Positions 15,531 to 24,677 of a stretch of 31,387 nt of DNA are shown one piece after another. The notes below the pieces were generated by a model, which saw nothing but the letters and a program-made list of their open reading frames with translations, was not told the DNA's origin and did not search any database. Position numbers and translations under genes: made by a program. Origin of the DNA: Bacteriovoracaceae bacterium UBA1511 (GTDB lineage Bacteria > Bdellovibrionota > Bacteriovoracia > Bacteriovoracales > Bacteriovoracaceae); NCBI GenBank assembly GCA_002323535.1, contig DCQT01000115.1, positions 1 to 31,387 of the forward strand, in the 5' to 3' direction. Position 1 is the first letter of the stretch; each line of letters opens with the position of its first letter.

Positions 15531-16601
15531 ATGAAAAAAAATCTCAATAAACAAATTCAAGAATTATTTCAAAGAATAAAAAACATTATTCCTAAGAAGT
15601 CCTCGCCTGATCTACCTCCAGACCTGCCTAGTACGAACAAAAAAAATAACCTAGAAAATTATTTTTTAGGGATTTTTGATAAAAAAAATAGAGAAATTGT
15701 GGATCATTTTTTTATCGCCCTTTATGTAGTTATTGGGAGTTATTACTTTGGCAAAACTACGGCAAGAGTAATATTCCCCTTTTCAACCAATAGTCCCGCA
15801 AAAATAAAACCGATAAATTTAAAGGATGTTGAAAAGGTCAATATTAGTTCCATTGCAAGAAGTAACCCATTTGACCTAAAAAAGACTGCGACTGAAAAAA
15901 AGGTTGCCAAAAAAGAAGTTAAAAAGCCTATAAAAAAGGACTATCCAATTTGTGAAAATGCATCAAGAAAGTCCTCCCTATCACTGAAGCTGATCTCTCT
16001 AACAGTACTTAAAAATCCGAAGAAGTCTTTAGCAGAGGTAAAAGTAAAAAGTAAAAAAGAAACAGAGTACTTTCGGTATGGTGAAAAAATATCATCATTT
16101 GGAAAAATTGGACTCATGACTGATCGAAAGGTCTTTCTTCGAAACTTCTCTACTGGCCAATGCGAGTACATTACGATCCAAGAGAAAAGACGAACAAAAA
16201 AGCTTCCAGAGTTTAAAGTGCACTCAGAGGACAAGCGTGATAAATTTTTCTCAAAAAATGAGCGCATAAGAAATGAAGGAAATTCATTCAAGATTAAAGA
16301 GACTCTTAGAGAGGAGATGCTTGGTAACATAAGCAGTGTTATCACTCAGGCAAAGGCCATTCCTATTAGCAACGGCGATGGAACACTCTCCTTTAAAATC
16401 ACCGAAATTGTTCCTGGAAGTATTTATAGTCAACTAAACATTCAAGAAAATGACATAATCACGGGAATCAATGGAAAGAAAGTTAACTCTATTAATGAGG
16501 TCACTTCACTTTTAGCAAAAATAAGAGACATTACGAACCTCTCTATTACTGTAGAACGTGATGGAGAGGAAACTACGCAAGACTACTCGTTTGAAAAATA
16601 A
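15531..16601 (+). CDS. gspC: Type II secretion inner-membrane protein GspC
   Basis: GspC links the inner-membrane platform to the secretin and helps select substrates. It has 356 residues. An unusually long cytoplasmic N-terminus (about 58 residues, Lys/Pro-rich) is followed by one membrane helix at about 59-76. The homology region starts at ISSIARSNPF (106-115), and after a Lys-rich linker continues through LKLISLTVLKNPKKSLAEV. A PDZ domain lies at about 265-350 (ITEIVPGSIYSQLNIQENDI, TGINGKKVNSINEV). AAGAGGA lies 16 bases before the ATG, farther than usual, so initiation may be weak. It is the first gene of the gsp operon and ends 17 bases before gspD. Confidence 0.9.
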   Translation: MKKNLNKQIQELFQRIKNIIPKKSSPDLPPDLPSTNKKNNLENYFLGIFDKKNREIVDHFFIALYVVIGSYYFGKTTARVIFPFSTNSPAKIKPINLKDVEKVNISSIARSNPFDLKKTATEKKVAKKEVKKPIKKDYPICENASRKSSLSLKLISLTVLKNPKKSLAEVKVKSKKETEYFRYGEKISSFGKIGLMTDRKVFLRNFSTGQCEYITIQEKRRTKKLPEFKVHSEDKRDKFFSKNERIRNEGNSFKIKETLREEMLGNISSVITQAKAIPISNGDGTLSFKITEIVPGSIYSQLNIQENDIITGINGKKVNSINEVTSLLAKIRDITNLSITVERDGEETTQDYSFEK

Positions 16602-16618
16602 ACCATAGGAATGGATTT

Positions 16619-19090
16619 ATGGAAAAAAGAAAGATGTTGAAAAATTTTAAAATGGCAAACAATATTCTTGGTTGCTCATTACTGGTATTATCTCTCTCCC
16701 CGATTGAAGTATTGGCCCAATTTAATAAGTACAAATCAAAAACGGACTTATCAAAAAAAACAAGCACAGGTTCCAGACCAACTTCAATAAAAAAGCCTCT
16801 GTTAGAGCTTGAAGAAAATAGCAACCCAAATGACCAATTTGGCCGAAGCCAAAAAATGAATAAAAAAATAAAGGTCAACGATAATTATGTCACTCTAAAC
16901 CCCGAGACAGCTTTTGGGCCGGAAATAATTGAAAAGTTTGAATTCAATGATGTTAGTCTTCAAGATTTAACAAAACATATGCAAAAGCTAACAGGCATTA
17001 ATTTAATTATAGACAAAGAACTTAAGGGGAAAATAACAATTAGCGCCAGCACAGCTATCACGGTTGGTGACGCCTGGAGAGCTTACCTATCGGCACTAAA
17101 TACTGGTGGATATAGTTTGATAAAGAAAGGAGCATTTTACTCTGTCGTTCAAACTAGAGACATTCGTTACACCACAACGAAAATTTATCAGGGCGACTTT
17201 ATCCCTAACACCGAAAATTACATAATGAAAATCTTCCCGCTAGAGAATATCTCCGTTAAAGAGCTTACTAGAAGTTTTCGTCCATTTATGACCAGGTATG
17301 GGCGTATAATCGATGTGCCTCAAACAAACACCGTTATCATTCAAGATACGGGGACTAACGTTAATCGATTGGCCAGCTTAATTAAATTTATTGATGTACC
17401 AGGGCATGAGTTAAGCTTAGAGATAATTCCGGTTAAAAACTCCAGTGCTCAGGAAATTGCCAAGCTACTCCAGCAAATCCTTAAAGAGAAGGGAAAAAAA
17501 GGAAAAGCAAAGTCACCGGACAATGAAGGTGATGCAATCTCAAATATAATTGCCGAGCCTAGAACAAATTCTATTATTGCCATGGCAACGGCAAGTGGCG
17601 CGAAGCAATTAAAGGATTTAATTGCTAAGCTTGATATTGAAGGTTCATCAAAAGCGAGTGGACAGATTCATGTCTACTACCTTAATTATGGCGACTCTGA
17701 AACTTTATCAAAAACTCTCAACTCTCTTGTCAGTGGTAATACTTCATCAAAAAAAGGAAGTCGTTTCACAAAAAACAAAACTGACGACGATCAAGAACTG
17801 TTCACTTCAGAGGTTAAAATAACAGCAGACAAAGAAAACAATGCCATTGTCGTGACTGCCTCCTCTTCTGATTGGGTAACAGTCAAAAGCGTTATTGAAA
17901 AACTAGATATCCCCAGAGACCAAGTTTATGTTGAAGGGATGATTATGGAGACACAGGTTAATCGTGGCTCAGGTCTTGGCGTATCAATTGTAGGTGCCTA
18001 CGGAGACGGAGCTGCTGAGAAAGTTGGATTTACAGGGGGCTCAGGTGGTCAGGACTTAATCAATCTTTTAACAAATAATATAACTAGTCTAGGTGGATTA
18101 TTCATAGGTGGACAAGCTGGCAGTACAGTAGATCTTAATGTTGGAGGACAAACTGTTTCTGTCGGTAGTGTTAACGCTCTTATTACAGCAATCGCAAACA
18201 ACTCAAACACCAATGTCTTGGCCACCCCCCAAATCCTTGCACTTGATAATACTGAGGCAAGCTTTGAAGTCGGCGAGTCTGTTCCTGTCACAGAGCAAAC
18301 TATCGCAAATAACCAGACTCAAGTTTCAGTGAGACAACAAAAAGCAGGTTTAACCCTTAAGATTACTCCCCAAATTAATAAAGTGACTCGATTTGTAAAA
18401 TTAAAAATTGATCAAAAAATTGAAGAGTTTCAAGCAAGAGCAAACGCTTCTGCAGCAGGCGGTCTTGCAACAACGAACAGAGCTGCTGTAACAACAGTTG
18501 TCGTAAGAGACAGAGACACAATTGCCATGGGTGGACTTATGAGAGATCAAGCGATTGAATCAGTTTCTAAAGTTCCATTGCTAGGCGATATACCCATATT
18601 TGGTTGGTTGTTTAAGAACACTACAAAGACAATGAGTAAGGTTAACCTTCTATTTTTTCTCACGCCGCAAATTATGGATGACTACCAAAAAGACACAGCA
18701 AATCTTGTCAAAGAAAAGCTAACAAAACGAGCAATGCACCTTAATATTAACAATGCCTCAGATGACCCTTATGCTAAAAATGTGAAAACTCTTTACGAGA
18801 AAGCAAAAAAACAGGAGAAAGGAGCACTTTACAGTAATGAAGCGGCCAATCGTTATAAATCCGAGGAAACAATCAGAAAGAACAATAACTCAATTGAACA
18901 AGACCTCAATAAAAATGAAGAAGATAAAGTGCAAGAGGAAACAGAGAACGATTTTGAAGAAAGTTTTGATGATGACTTTTCAAAAAATAAAAGCCCAAAA
19001 TTAAAAAATCAAAAAGCTAATTATAATCCTCCCTCCTACGACAAGATAATTCAAAAAGTAAAACTTAAAAAATCAGCACAAAAGAAGTAA
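16619..19090 (+). CDS. gspD: Type II secretion outer-membrane secretin GspD
   Basis: This is the outer-membrane channel subunit, 823 residues. The signal peptide ends near EVLA-Q. The N0 domain (EKFEFNDVSLQDLTKHMQ, near 101) is followed by N1-N3 repeats, such as FPLENISVKELTRSFRPFM and IPVKNSSAQEIAKLL. The secretin core begins at DQVYVEGMIMETQVNRG (about 434) and includes NTNVLATPQILALDN and the signature SKVPLLGDIPIFGWLFK at about 651-667. Beyond residue 690 a tail of about 130 residues is acidic (EEDKVQEETENDFEESFDDD) and ends basic (KKSAQKK); whether it recruits a pilotin is unknown. AGGA lies eight bases before the ATG. Confidence 0.96.
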   Translation: MEKRKMLKNFKMANNILGCSLLVLSLSPIEVLAQFNKYKSKTDLSKKTSTGSRPTSIKKPLLELEENSNPNDQFGRSQKMNKKIKVNDNYVTLNPETAFGPEIIEKFEFNDVSLQDLTKHMQKLTGINLIIDKELKGKITISASTAITVGDAWRAYLSALNTGGYSLIKKGAFYSVVQTRDIRYTTTKIYQGDFIPNTENYIMKIFPLENISVKELTRSFRPFMTRYGRIIDVPQTNTVIIQDTGTNVNRLASLIKFIDVPGHELSLEIIPVKNSSAQEIAKLLQQILKEKGKKGKAKSPDNEGDAISNIIAEPRTNSIIAMATASGAKQLKDLIAKLDIEGSSKASGQIHVYYLNYGDSETLSKTLNSLVSGNTSSKKGSRFTKNKTDDDQELFTSEVKITADKENNAIVVTASSSDWVTVKSVIEKLDIPRDQVYVEGMIMETQVNRGSGLGVSIVGAYGDGAAEKVGFTGGSGGQDLINLLTNNITSLGGLFIGGQAGSTVDLNVGGQTVSVGSVNALITAIANNSNTNVLATPQILALDNTEASFEVGESVPVTEQTIANNQTQVSVRQQKAGLTLKITPQINKVTRFVKLKIDQKIEEFQARANASAAGGLATTNRAAVTTVVVRDRDTIAMGGLMRDQAIESVSKVPLLGDIPIFGWLFKNTTKTMSKVNLLFFLTPQIMDDYQKDTANLVKEKLTKRAMHLNINNASDDPYAKNVKTLYEKAKKQEKGALYSNEAANRYKSEETIRKNNNSIEQDLNKNEEDKVQEETENDFEESFDDDFSKNKSPKLKNQKANYNPPSYDKIIQKVKLKKSAQKK

Positions 19091-19102
19091 TGTAGGTTTA
19101 TT

Positions 19103-20839
19103 ATGAAAATCAGTGAAAAAATGCTCGAAAAAGTTGAAACCCATAGAGAGAAAATTGGGCAGCTTTTATTGAAATACACCTCACTGACAGAAAGCCAGCT
19201 AAGCGAAGCCCTGGATATTCAAAAAGAAACAGGACATCTTGTTGGTGAGATTCTTCTTCGTAAAAACTACATACACCCACACGACATAATTCGGGTTGTC
19301 TGCCACCAAATCGATATTCCATTTATTGAGACTATAAATATTGAAGAGATCGATCCAGAGCTAATCACGGATATTCCGATTAATTACTGTAAACATCATG
19401 AGCTTCTTCCCATGGCCAAGACTAACCACTCTGTAGAAATTGTCATGACCGACCCTTTTAACTTTGAAGTTCTTAATGACTTACAAACTCTTTTTAAAAA
19501 GCCGATTCATGTAAGCGTAGCATCTCCCCTTCGAATTGCTGACGCTATAAATAGGGTCTATGAAAAAGCAAATAAAAACATTGTCGACTCTCTTGAAGAT
19601 GAATTTGATGAGTCTCTTGACCTTGATGGGCCATTAGATATTCTTGATGCTGGAGCAGATGAAGCGCCTGTTATAAGATTTGTTAATTCAATAATATTCA
19701 GGGCCGTAAAAGAAGGGGCTTCAGATATTCATATTGAGCCCTACGAAAAAGAAGTTTTTTATAGATTTCGAATTAATGGAATTATGACTGAAATTCTCAG
19801 GCAACCCCTAAAGACCCAGGCTGCTGTAAGTTCAAGAATCAAGGTTATGGCGAAGCTTGATATTGCCGAAAAAAGACTTCCTCAAGATGGAAGAATAAAA
19901 ATCAAAATGGCCGGAAAAGATATAGACATCAGACTTTCTACTGTCCCCATTCAAAATGGAGAGAGAATCGTCATGAGGGTTCTTGAAAAGTCTGGTAAAG
20001 TTCTCCAACTTGAGCAACTTGGGTATGGTGGAAAAGTTTTAAAAGATCTTGATGAATTAAGTAAACGAAAGCACGGTATCCTTTATGTCTGTGGCCCAAC
20101 TGGTTCTGGTAAAACAACTACTCTTTTTGCAGTCATTGATCGAATCAACTCACCAGATAAAATGATCATCACTGTTGAAGACCCTGTGGAATATGAAATC
20201 CCAGGGGTCTCCCAAATTCAGGCAAACTCAAAAATTGACCTCACCTTTGCTCGTGCCCTTAGGTCTATTGTTAGACAAGATCCAGATGTCATCATGGTTG
20301 GGGAAACAAGAGATGGTGAAACAGCCTCAATGGCGGTTGAGGCGTCTCTCACTGGCCACTTTGTATTGTCCACCATTCACACAAATGACGCTGCTTCTGC
20401 TCCAAATAGACTAATTGATATGGGCGTACAACCATTTCTAATTGCCTCCTCTTTAATTGGTGTATTAGCCCAAAGGCTAATGCAAACTCTCTGTCATGAA
20501 TGTAAAGAGGAATACACTCCAACTATTGAGGAGATTGAAGCCTTAGATCTTAACGAAATTAAATCAGATACAAAAGTATTCAAACCAGCCGGATGTGCTA
20601 AATGTAACTACCGTGGATATGCAGGAAGAACTGCGATCAGTGAACTTCTCCTTATCACTGATGAGATTCGTCCTCTTATTTTAGAAAAAGCCGACGCAGG
20701 ACAACTTAAAAAAGTTGGTGTCTCGCAAGGGATGATAACTTTGAGACAAGATGCAATTAATAAAGTTCTCTCCGGGGACTCTTCTATTGAAGAGCTGATG
20801 AGAGTAATTAACGATAATGAGGAAGAGCTTGAGAACTAA
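19103..20839 (+). CDS. gspE: Type II secretion ATPase GspE
   Basis: This cytoplasmic ATPase powers pseudopilus assembly and has 578 residues. The N-terminal T2SSE domain (LLKYTSLTESQLSEAL) precedes the catalytic part. Walker A, GPTGSGKT, is at 331-338 with Lys337. DPDVIMVGETRDGET near 393-407 carries the Walker B region, and ASLTGHFVLSTIHTNDA follows. A zinc site of two CxxC pairs, C464/C467 and C498/C501, is typical of GspE. TAGGT lies six bases before the ATG. The gene is 12 bases after gspD and 14 before gspF. Confidence 0.97.
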   Translation: MKISEKMLEKVETHREKIGQLLLKYTSLTESQLSEALDIQKETGHLVGEILLRKNYIHPHDIIRVVCHQIDIPFIETINIEEIDPELITDIPINYCKHHELLPMAKTNHSVEIVMTDPFNFEVLNDLQTLFKKPIHVSVASPLRIADAINRVYEKANKNIVDSLEDEFDESLDLDGPLDILDAGADEAPVIRFVNSIIFRAVKEGASDIHIEPYEKEVFYRFRINGIMTEILRQPLKTQAAVSSRIKVMAKLDIAEKRLPQDGRIKIKMAGKDIDIRLSTVPIQNGERIVMRVLEKSGKVLQLEQLGYGGKVLKDLDELSKRKHGILYVCGPTGSGKTTTLFAVIDRINSPDKMIITVEDPVEYEIPGVSQIQANSKIDLTFARALRSIVRQDPDVIMVGETRDGETASMAVEASLTGHFVLSTIHTNDAASAPNRLIDMGVQPFLIASSLIGVLAQRLMQTLCHECKEEYTPTIEEIEALDLNEIKSDTKVFKPAGCAKCNYRGYAGRTAISELLLITDEIRPLILEKADAGQLKKVGVSQGMITLRQDAINKVLSGDSSIEELMRVINDNEEELEN

Positions 20840-20853
20840 CAAAGGTAATACAT

Positions 20854-22062
20854 ATGCCTATTTATAAATATCAAGGACTCTCCTCTGCCGGTAAAAATGT
20901 AAAAGCAACGATCAAAGCTGAAAGTATCAATCAGGCCAAGCAAAAAATTAAATCCTCAGGAGTTATGCTTACCAAAATCTCAGAATCAAAAGATGGTAAA
21001 GCCGGTGGTAACTTTAGTATTACGATTGGTAAATCAATATCTACTAATGACCTAACGATAGCAACGAGACAACTTTCGACTCTTGTAAAAGCAAAAATTC
21101 AAATTGTTGAAAGTCTTGAAGCATTAAGTGATCAATCAGATAACCCTAGACTAAAAGTAATTCTTGCAGAGGTTAAGCAAAAAGTTAATGAGGGTTCCTC
21201 GCTGTCTAAAGCACTTTCTGACTATCCGAAAGTCTTTGATAGCGTATATGTAAACATGGTTGATGCTGGTGAAAGCTCTGGTACTTTAGATGTTGTTTTG
21301 CAAAGACTTGCAGAGTTTCAAGAATCAAGGCTCAAGCTTGGAAATAAAGTGAAGAGCGCCATGATCTACCCCGTAATCATGATTGTTGTCGGAGCCTTGA
21401 TGATGGGGGTTATATTTGCCTTTGTTATACCTAAAATCACCAAAATTTTTGTTAAAATGAAAAAAGAACTCCCAACGCAAACGAAGGTTGCCATATGGAT
21501 TTCTGATGTTGTTCAAAATTATTGGTGGCTAATTATCTTAAGTGTCATTGGTGGATTCTACATTTTTAAGAAAGTTACAAGTAAGGGCAATGGACAAAAA
21601 AAATGGCACTCTATTATGCTAAAACTTCCTCTAACTGGCGAAATTATTACCATGATCAATGTGAGCCGTTTTTGCTCCACACTAGCGACTCTTCTCAATT
21701 CCGGTGTTCCTATTTTGGTGTCCCTTAAAATTGTTAGAAACCTTGTCAGTAATGTTCATATGGAAAAAGCCGTTGAAAATGCTCAGGTAAGCATCAGTGA
21801 GGGGGGAAGCCTCGCCTCTCCGCTTAGAGAGTCTGGTCTATTTCCAAGTATGGTGACACATATGATAAGCCTTGGCGAAAAGTCCGGAGAGCTAGAACCT
21901 ATGCTTGAAATAATCAGCGATAATTATTCTGACCAAGTAGAAAATAAACTCAGTGGACTCTCCTCAACAATTGAACCAGTGATGATTGTTTTCATGGGCG
22001 TCTCAGTTGCTTTTATTGTCTGGGCAGTTCTCACTCCGTTAATGCAAGCTAATCGAATATGA
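20854..22062 (+). CDS. gspF: Type II secretion inner-membrane platform protein GspF
   Basis: GspF is the polytopic platform protein that works with the GspE ATPase in pseudopilus assembly. It has 402 residues, the usual length. Two T2SSF domains are present: IATRQLSTLVKAKIQIVESL with VNMVDAGESSGTLDVVLQRL in the first, and RFCSTLATLLNSGVPILVSL with MISLGEKSGELEPML in the second. Membrane helices are predicted at about 170-192, 222-240 and 370-392. The N-terminus, MPIYKYQGLSSAGK, is typical. AAGG precedes the ATG. A 67-base gap, long for this operon, follows before gspG. Confidence 0.96.
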   Translation: MPIYKYQGLSSAGKNVKATIKAESINQAKQKIKSSGVMLTKISESKDGKAGGNFSITIGKSISTNDLTIATRQLSTLVKAKIQIVESLEALSDQSDNPRLKVILAEVKQKVNEGSSLSKALSDYPKVFDSVYVNMVDAGESSGTLDVVLQRLAEFQESRLKLGNKVKSAMIYPVIMIVVGALMMGVIFAFVIPKITKIFVKMKKELPTQTKVAIWISDVVQNYWWLIILSVIGGFYIFKKVTSKGNGQKKWHSIMLKLPLTGEIITMINVSRFCSTLATLLNSGVPILVSLKIVRNLVSNVHMEKAVENAQVSISEGGSLASPLRESGLFPSMVTHMISLGEKSGELEPMLEIISDNYSDQVENKLSGLSSTIEPVMIVFMGVSVAFIVWAVLTPLMQANRI

Positions 22063-22129
22063 TAATATATTGGTTTTTTTAGTGAATTATTTTTGATAAA
22101 TTAATACGAGTACATGCTAAGGAGAATAA

Positions 22130-22594
22130 GTGTTAACAAAAAATAAAAATAAAAATATTTCTATGATTCGTAACCCAAAAGGGTTCTCTCTTTTAGAAAT
22201 ATTGATTGCCCTTACGTTACTAATAGGAGCTGGTGTTTTCGTTGCAGGAAATGTTTTAGACTCACTTTATGAGGGTCAAGTTGACTCTGCAAAGATTCAA
22301 ATGAACGCCTTCTCAGCAAGATTGAAAGAGTACAAACGTCACTGCTACCGATACCCTACTACTGAACAAGGACTTGAAGCTCTCATTGAAAAGCCAACTT
22401 CAGGCCCAGAATGTAAAAGGTATAACCCCAATGGATACATCGCAGACGGCACTTTACCTGATGACCCGTGGGGAACTCCATATTTCTACGAATCTGACGG
22501 AAGAAAATATAATATAATTTCCTATGGTGTTGACGGAATGGAAGGCGGAGAAGAGCAAGATAAAGACATCTATCTTTTTGAAAAAAAGGAATAG
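22130..22594 (+). CDS. gspG: Major pseudopilin GspG
   Basis: This is the main subunit of the type II secretion pseudopilus, 154 residues. The leader of 18 residues ends NPKG, cut before FSLLEIL, with the required Glu at +5. The C-terminal part has the GspG pattern: YPTTEQGLEAL, LPDDPWGTPYFYE, YNIISYGVDG and an acidic loop, MEGGEEQDKD, that probably binds calcium. The GTG start has a perfect AAGGAG five bases upstream, the best ribosome binding site in the operon, which fits high expression. The prepilin peptidase that must process it is not in the window. A small hairpin lies at its stop codon. Confidence 0.95.
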   Translation: MLTKNKNKNISMIRNPKGFSLLEILIALTLLIGAGVFVAGNVLDSLYEGQVDSAKIQMNAFSARLKEYKRHCYRYPTTEQGLEALIEKPTSGPECKRYNPNGYIADGTLPDDPWGTPYFYESDGRKYNIISYGVDGMEGGEEQDKDIYLFEKKE

Positions 22595-22604
22595 CACTTT
22601 CCTT
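22586..22604 (+). other. Small hairpin over the gspG stop codon
   Basis: AAGGAA at 22586-22591 and TTCCTT at 22599-22604 form a 6-bp stem with a 7-base loop containing the gspG TAG. There is no T-tract, so it is not a classical terminator. It could protect the gspG part of the message or limit flow into the minor pseudopilin genes. Confidence 0.3.
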
Positions 22605-22621
22605 AAGACAATTAGGCATCT

Positions 22622-23350
22622 TTGAAAAATAAAAGAAATAAAGGCTTTAGTTTAATCGAAATTTTGGTGGCCTTGGCACTGGCCGTCATGATCTTTACTA
22701 TTATAGGAAGTTTTAATTTTACTTCAAAGCAAGAGTCTGAAGAGCTTATTGAAGATCTTATGACCTCCATAGAATCCGCAACAGATGAAGCGGCTTTAAG
22801 AAATACAAATGTTAGATTTTATTTTGAGCTCACAGACCCCGAAAATGACTTAGAGGACCCAGAGGAAATTGAGGACCAAGTTCAAACGATTTCATTTGAA
22901 TATGCTTTGGATTCCGGAGAATTATTGGAAAAAAAGGAAAGGTTAAACAAGTCTGAACTAACCCAGACACAATTGGAAGAATTTATAAAGGAACAAAAAA
23001 GTCAAAAAAGTAATTATGGAAAAATTCGCTCACTAAAAGAGGGCAAAATAGACATTAAGTACCCTGTCCGAATATTAGGTATTGGCTACCCAAACGAAAA
23101 TAAATTTATCACCACATTAACCAGCTCTATTTACTTTTATCCTGACGGTGATAAAGACCCAAGCATAATTTTTATAACTGAAGGTGAGCAAATTCATTAC
23201 TTGGTGATCCCTCCTTTTGGGCTTAAAATTAAATATGACTCGGTTTATATTGAGTCTATAAACAGTGATTTAGAGTTTGAGGAATTAATTGAAAAAGCCA
23301 ATGCTCAAGCAAAAGAAATTTTTGAAAAAATCAGGCTCGAAGCAAATTAG
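22622..23350 (+). CDS. gspH: Minor pseudopilin GspH
   Basis: The protein has 242 residues and a short leader, MKNKRNKG, cut before FSLIEILVALALAVMIF, with Glu at +5 and a hydrophobic helix. Its place directly after gspG, in the conserved order G-H-I-J-K, identifies it as GspH. The rest is acidic (ENDLEDPEEIEDQ) and longer than in E. coli-type GspH, with poor resemblance outside the helix. It starts with TTG. The 3' end overlaps the next gene by 62 bases. Confidence 0.83.
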   Translation: MKNKRNKGFSLIEILVALALAVMIFTIIGSFNFTSKQESEELIEDLMTSIESATDEAALRNTNVRFYFELTDPENDLEDPEEIEDQVQTISFEYALDSGELLEKKERLNKSELTQTQLEEFIKEQKSQKSNYGKIRSLKEGKIDIKYPVRILGIGYPNENKFITTLTSSIYFYPDGDKDPSIIFITEGEQIHYLVIPPFGLKIKYDSVYIESINSDLEFEELIEKANAQAKEIFEKIRLEAN

Positions 23351-23858
23351 CCAGTCGGGCTTCACTCTGATTGAAGTTTTAATTGCGATGACTATTTTTG
23401 CTGTTTTTTCCTTTTCTGCCACTGTACTTTTGGGTGAAAATAAAAGTGACTCTCTACAAATGAGACAAGAGTCTGTTCTGGAGGACATCGCTACTGAGCT
23501 TATTAACCAAGCAATTGCTGCCCCTCCTGAGTTTTCAAAAGCACTTCTATTGTCACCGGCAAATGAGTATACAAAGTTTGAAGAAAACAAGGCGTATGAG
23601 TACCGCTACGAATGGCATGAATTTAAAATTCCAGACCTATCAAAAATTCAAGGACAAGACCCCAATGAGCAGTCCGATAATCAAAATGATCAAGTAAATA
23701 AAATTGTTTTTGATAATATAAAAGCAAACTTAGAACTACAGATATGGCAGCTAACCGTCATCGTTCGAGAGGTCGACTCAAAGTTCAGCTACGATTTAAC
23801 AACCTGGGTTCTCGACAAGAAACATAAAGTGACATTCACTGGAGTTGGCGCACAATGA
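23289..23858 (+). CDS. gspI: Minor pseudopilin GspI
   Basis: The 189-residue prepilin-like protein is cut after QSG before FTLIEVLIAMTIFAVFSF, with Glu at +5. Position and type fit GspI, part of the pseudopilus tip with GspJ and GspK. The TTG start is supported by GAGGA five bases upstream and gives a 24-residue basic leader. An ATG at 23301 and a TTG at 23322 are possible but lack a ribosome binding site. It starts inside the gspH reading frame, in another frame, and its stop overlaps the gspJ ATG as ATGA. Confidence 0.8.
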   Translation: MKKPMLKQKKFLKKSGSKQISQSGFTLIEVLIAMTIFAVFSFSATVLLGENKSDSLQMRQESVLEDIATELINQAIAAPPEFSKALLLSPANEYTKFEENKAYEYRYEWHEFKIPDLSKIQGQDPNEQSDNQNDQVNKIVFDNIKANLELQIWQLTVIVREVDSKFSYDLTTWVLDKKHKVTFTGVGAQ

Positions 23859-24676
23859 GAGTATCCAAAAATTATGGATTCACTCTAGTTGAGATCCTGA
23901 TAGCCATTACAATCTTATCATTTTTAAGTTTAGGAATGTTGCAATTAATAGACAACACTATCGACACGACTGAGTATATAACAGAAGAGGACAAAGAGTT
24001 TATCTACATACAAACAAGTCTAAGAAGATTAGAAACGGATTTTGAAAAAATTTATTCCCCTTTGTTTTTCGACTTCCCAAAAATAACAAGTAAAAAGGAG
24101 CAAGAGAATTTCTCCTATCGTCCAGAGATGGAAAGCCCTTACAATAACCACGACAACTTTGATGGCGTCACCAACTCAGGTCTTCCAATTCCTGCAATAT
24201 TTTTTGAAAAAAATAAAGAAATCATTTTCTTCACTAGAACGAATAAAAGGAAATATAAAAACTCTAAAGTCACAAGCTTTAATTGGGTCAGATATAGAGT
24301 TGAATCATCACTCAACAGGACTGGATTAGAACGACTAACTAGGCAAACAATAAACACGGACATTTACAACAATGAGCTTCCTTGGGATAAAACACCTGTC
24401 TATACGATAATCGACGGGATCAAAAAATTTGAAATTTTCCTTTGGGACCCTCAAAAACAAGAATGGAGTGACTCGGTCCCAGATCAAGGAAAATACTTAG
24501 GCTCCATGTTAAAAGTTAAATTGCTGTGGGTTGATCAAAAGGAAAACCAAAACACTGTTCAAAAGGTGTTTAGAATTTTTTATCCAGACTTCGATACTGT
24601 AAAGGACCAAGAGCTCAAAACAAAAGCAATGTACCCTTCACTTAATAAAACACCCAAAAGACAAGAGAGGCTTTAG
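23855..24676 (+). CDS. gspJ: Minor pseudopilin GspJ
   Basis: The protein has 273 residues. The leader MRVSKNYG is cut before FTLVEILIAITILSFLSLG, with Glu at +5. The globular part has GspJ-like stretches such as TSLRRLETDFEKIY, near where GspJ carries its conserved D-L segment, and YTIIDGIKKFEIFLWD. It forms the pseudopilus tip with GspI and GspK. The start overlaps the gspI stop by four bases and the stop is one base before gspK, so translation is coupled. Confidence 0.87.
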   Translation: MRVSKNYGFTLVEILIAITILSFLSLGMLQLIDNTIDTTEYITEEDKEFIYIQTSLRRLETDFEKIYSPLFFDFPKITSKKEQENFSYRPEMESPYNNHDNFDGVTNSGLPIPAIFFEKNKEIIFFTRTNKRKYKNSKVTSFNWVRYRVESSLNRTGLERLTRQTINTDIYNNELPWDKTPVYTIIDGIKKFEIFLWDPQKQEWSDSVPDQGKYLGSMLKVKLLWVDQKENQNTVQKVFRIFYPDFDTVKDQELKTKAMYPSLNKTPKRQERL

Positions 24677-24677
24677 T

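Noticed and set aside
15534..15690. Several runs of eight A in the start of gspC, as possible phase-variable tracts
   Set aside because: They encode Lys/Asn codons and are common in this AT-rich sequence; nothing shows variation.
15941..16345. 134-codon open frame on the - strand
   Set aside because: It lies inside gspC, antisense, with no motif or ribosome binding site.
22063..22129. Internal promoter before gspG (TTGATA at 22093)
   Set aside because: Any -10 at proper spacing would overlap the gspG ribosome binding site, so transcription could not include it.
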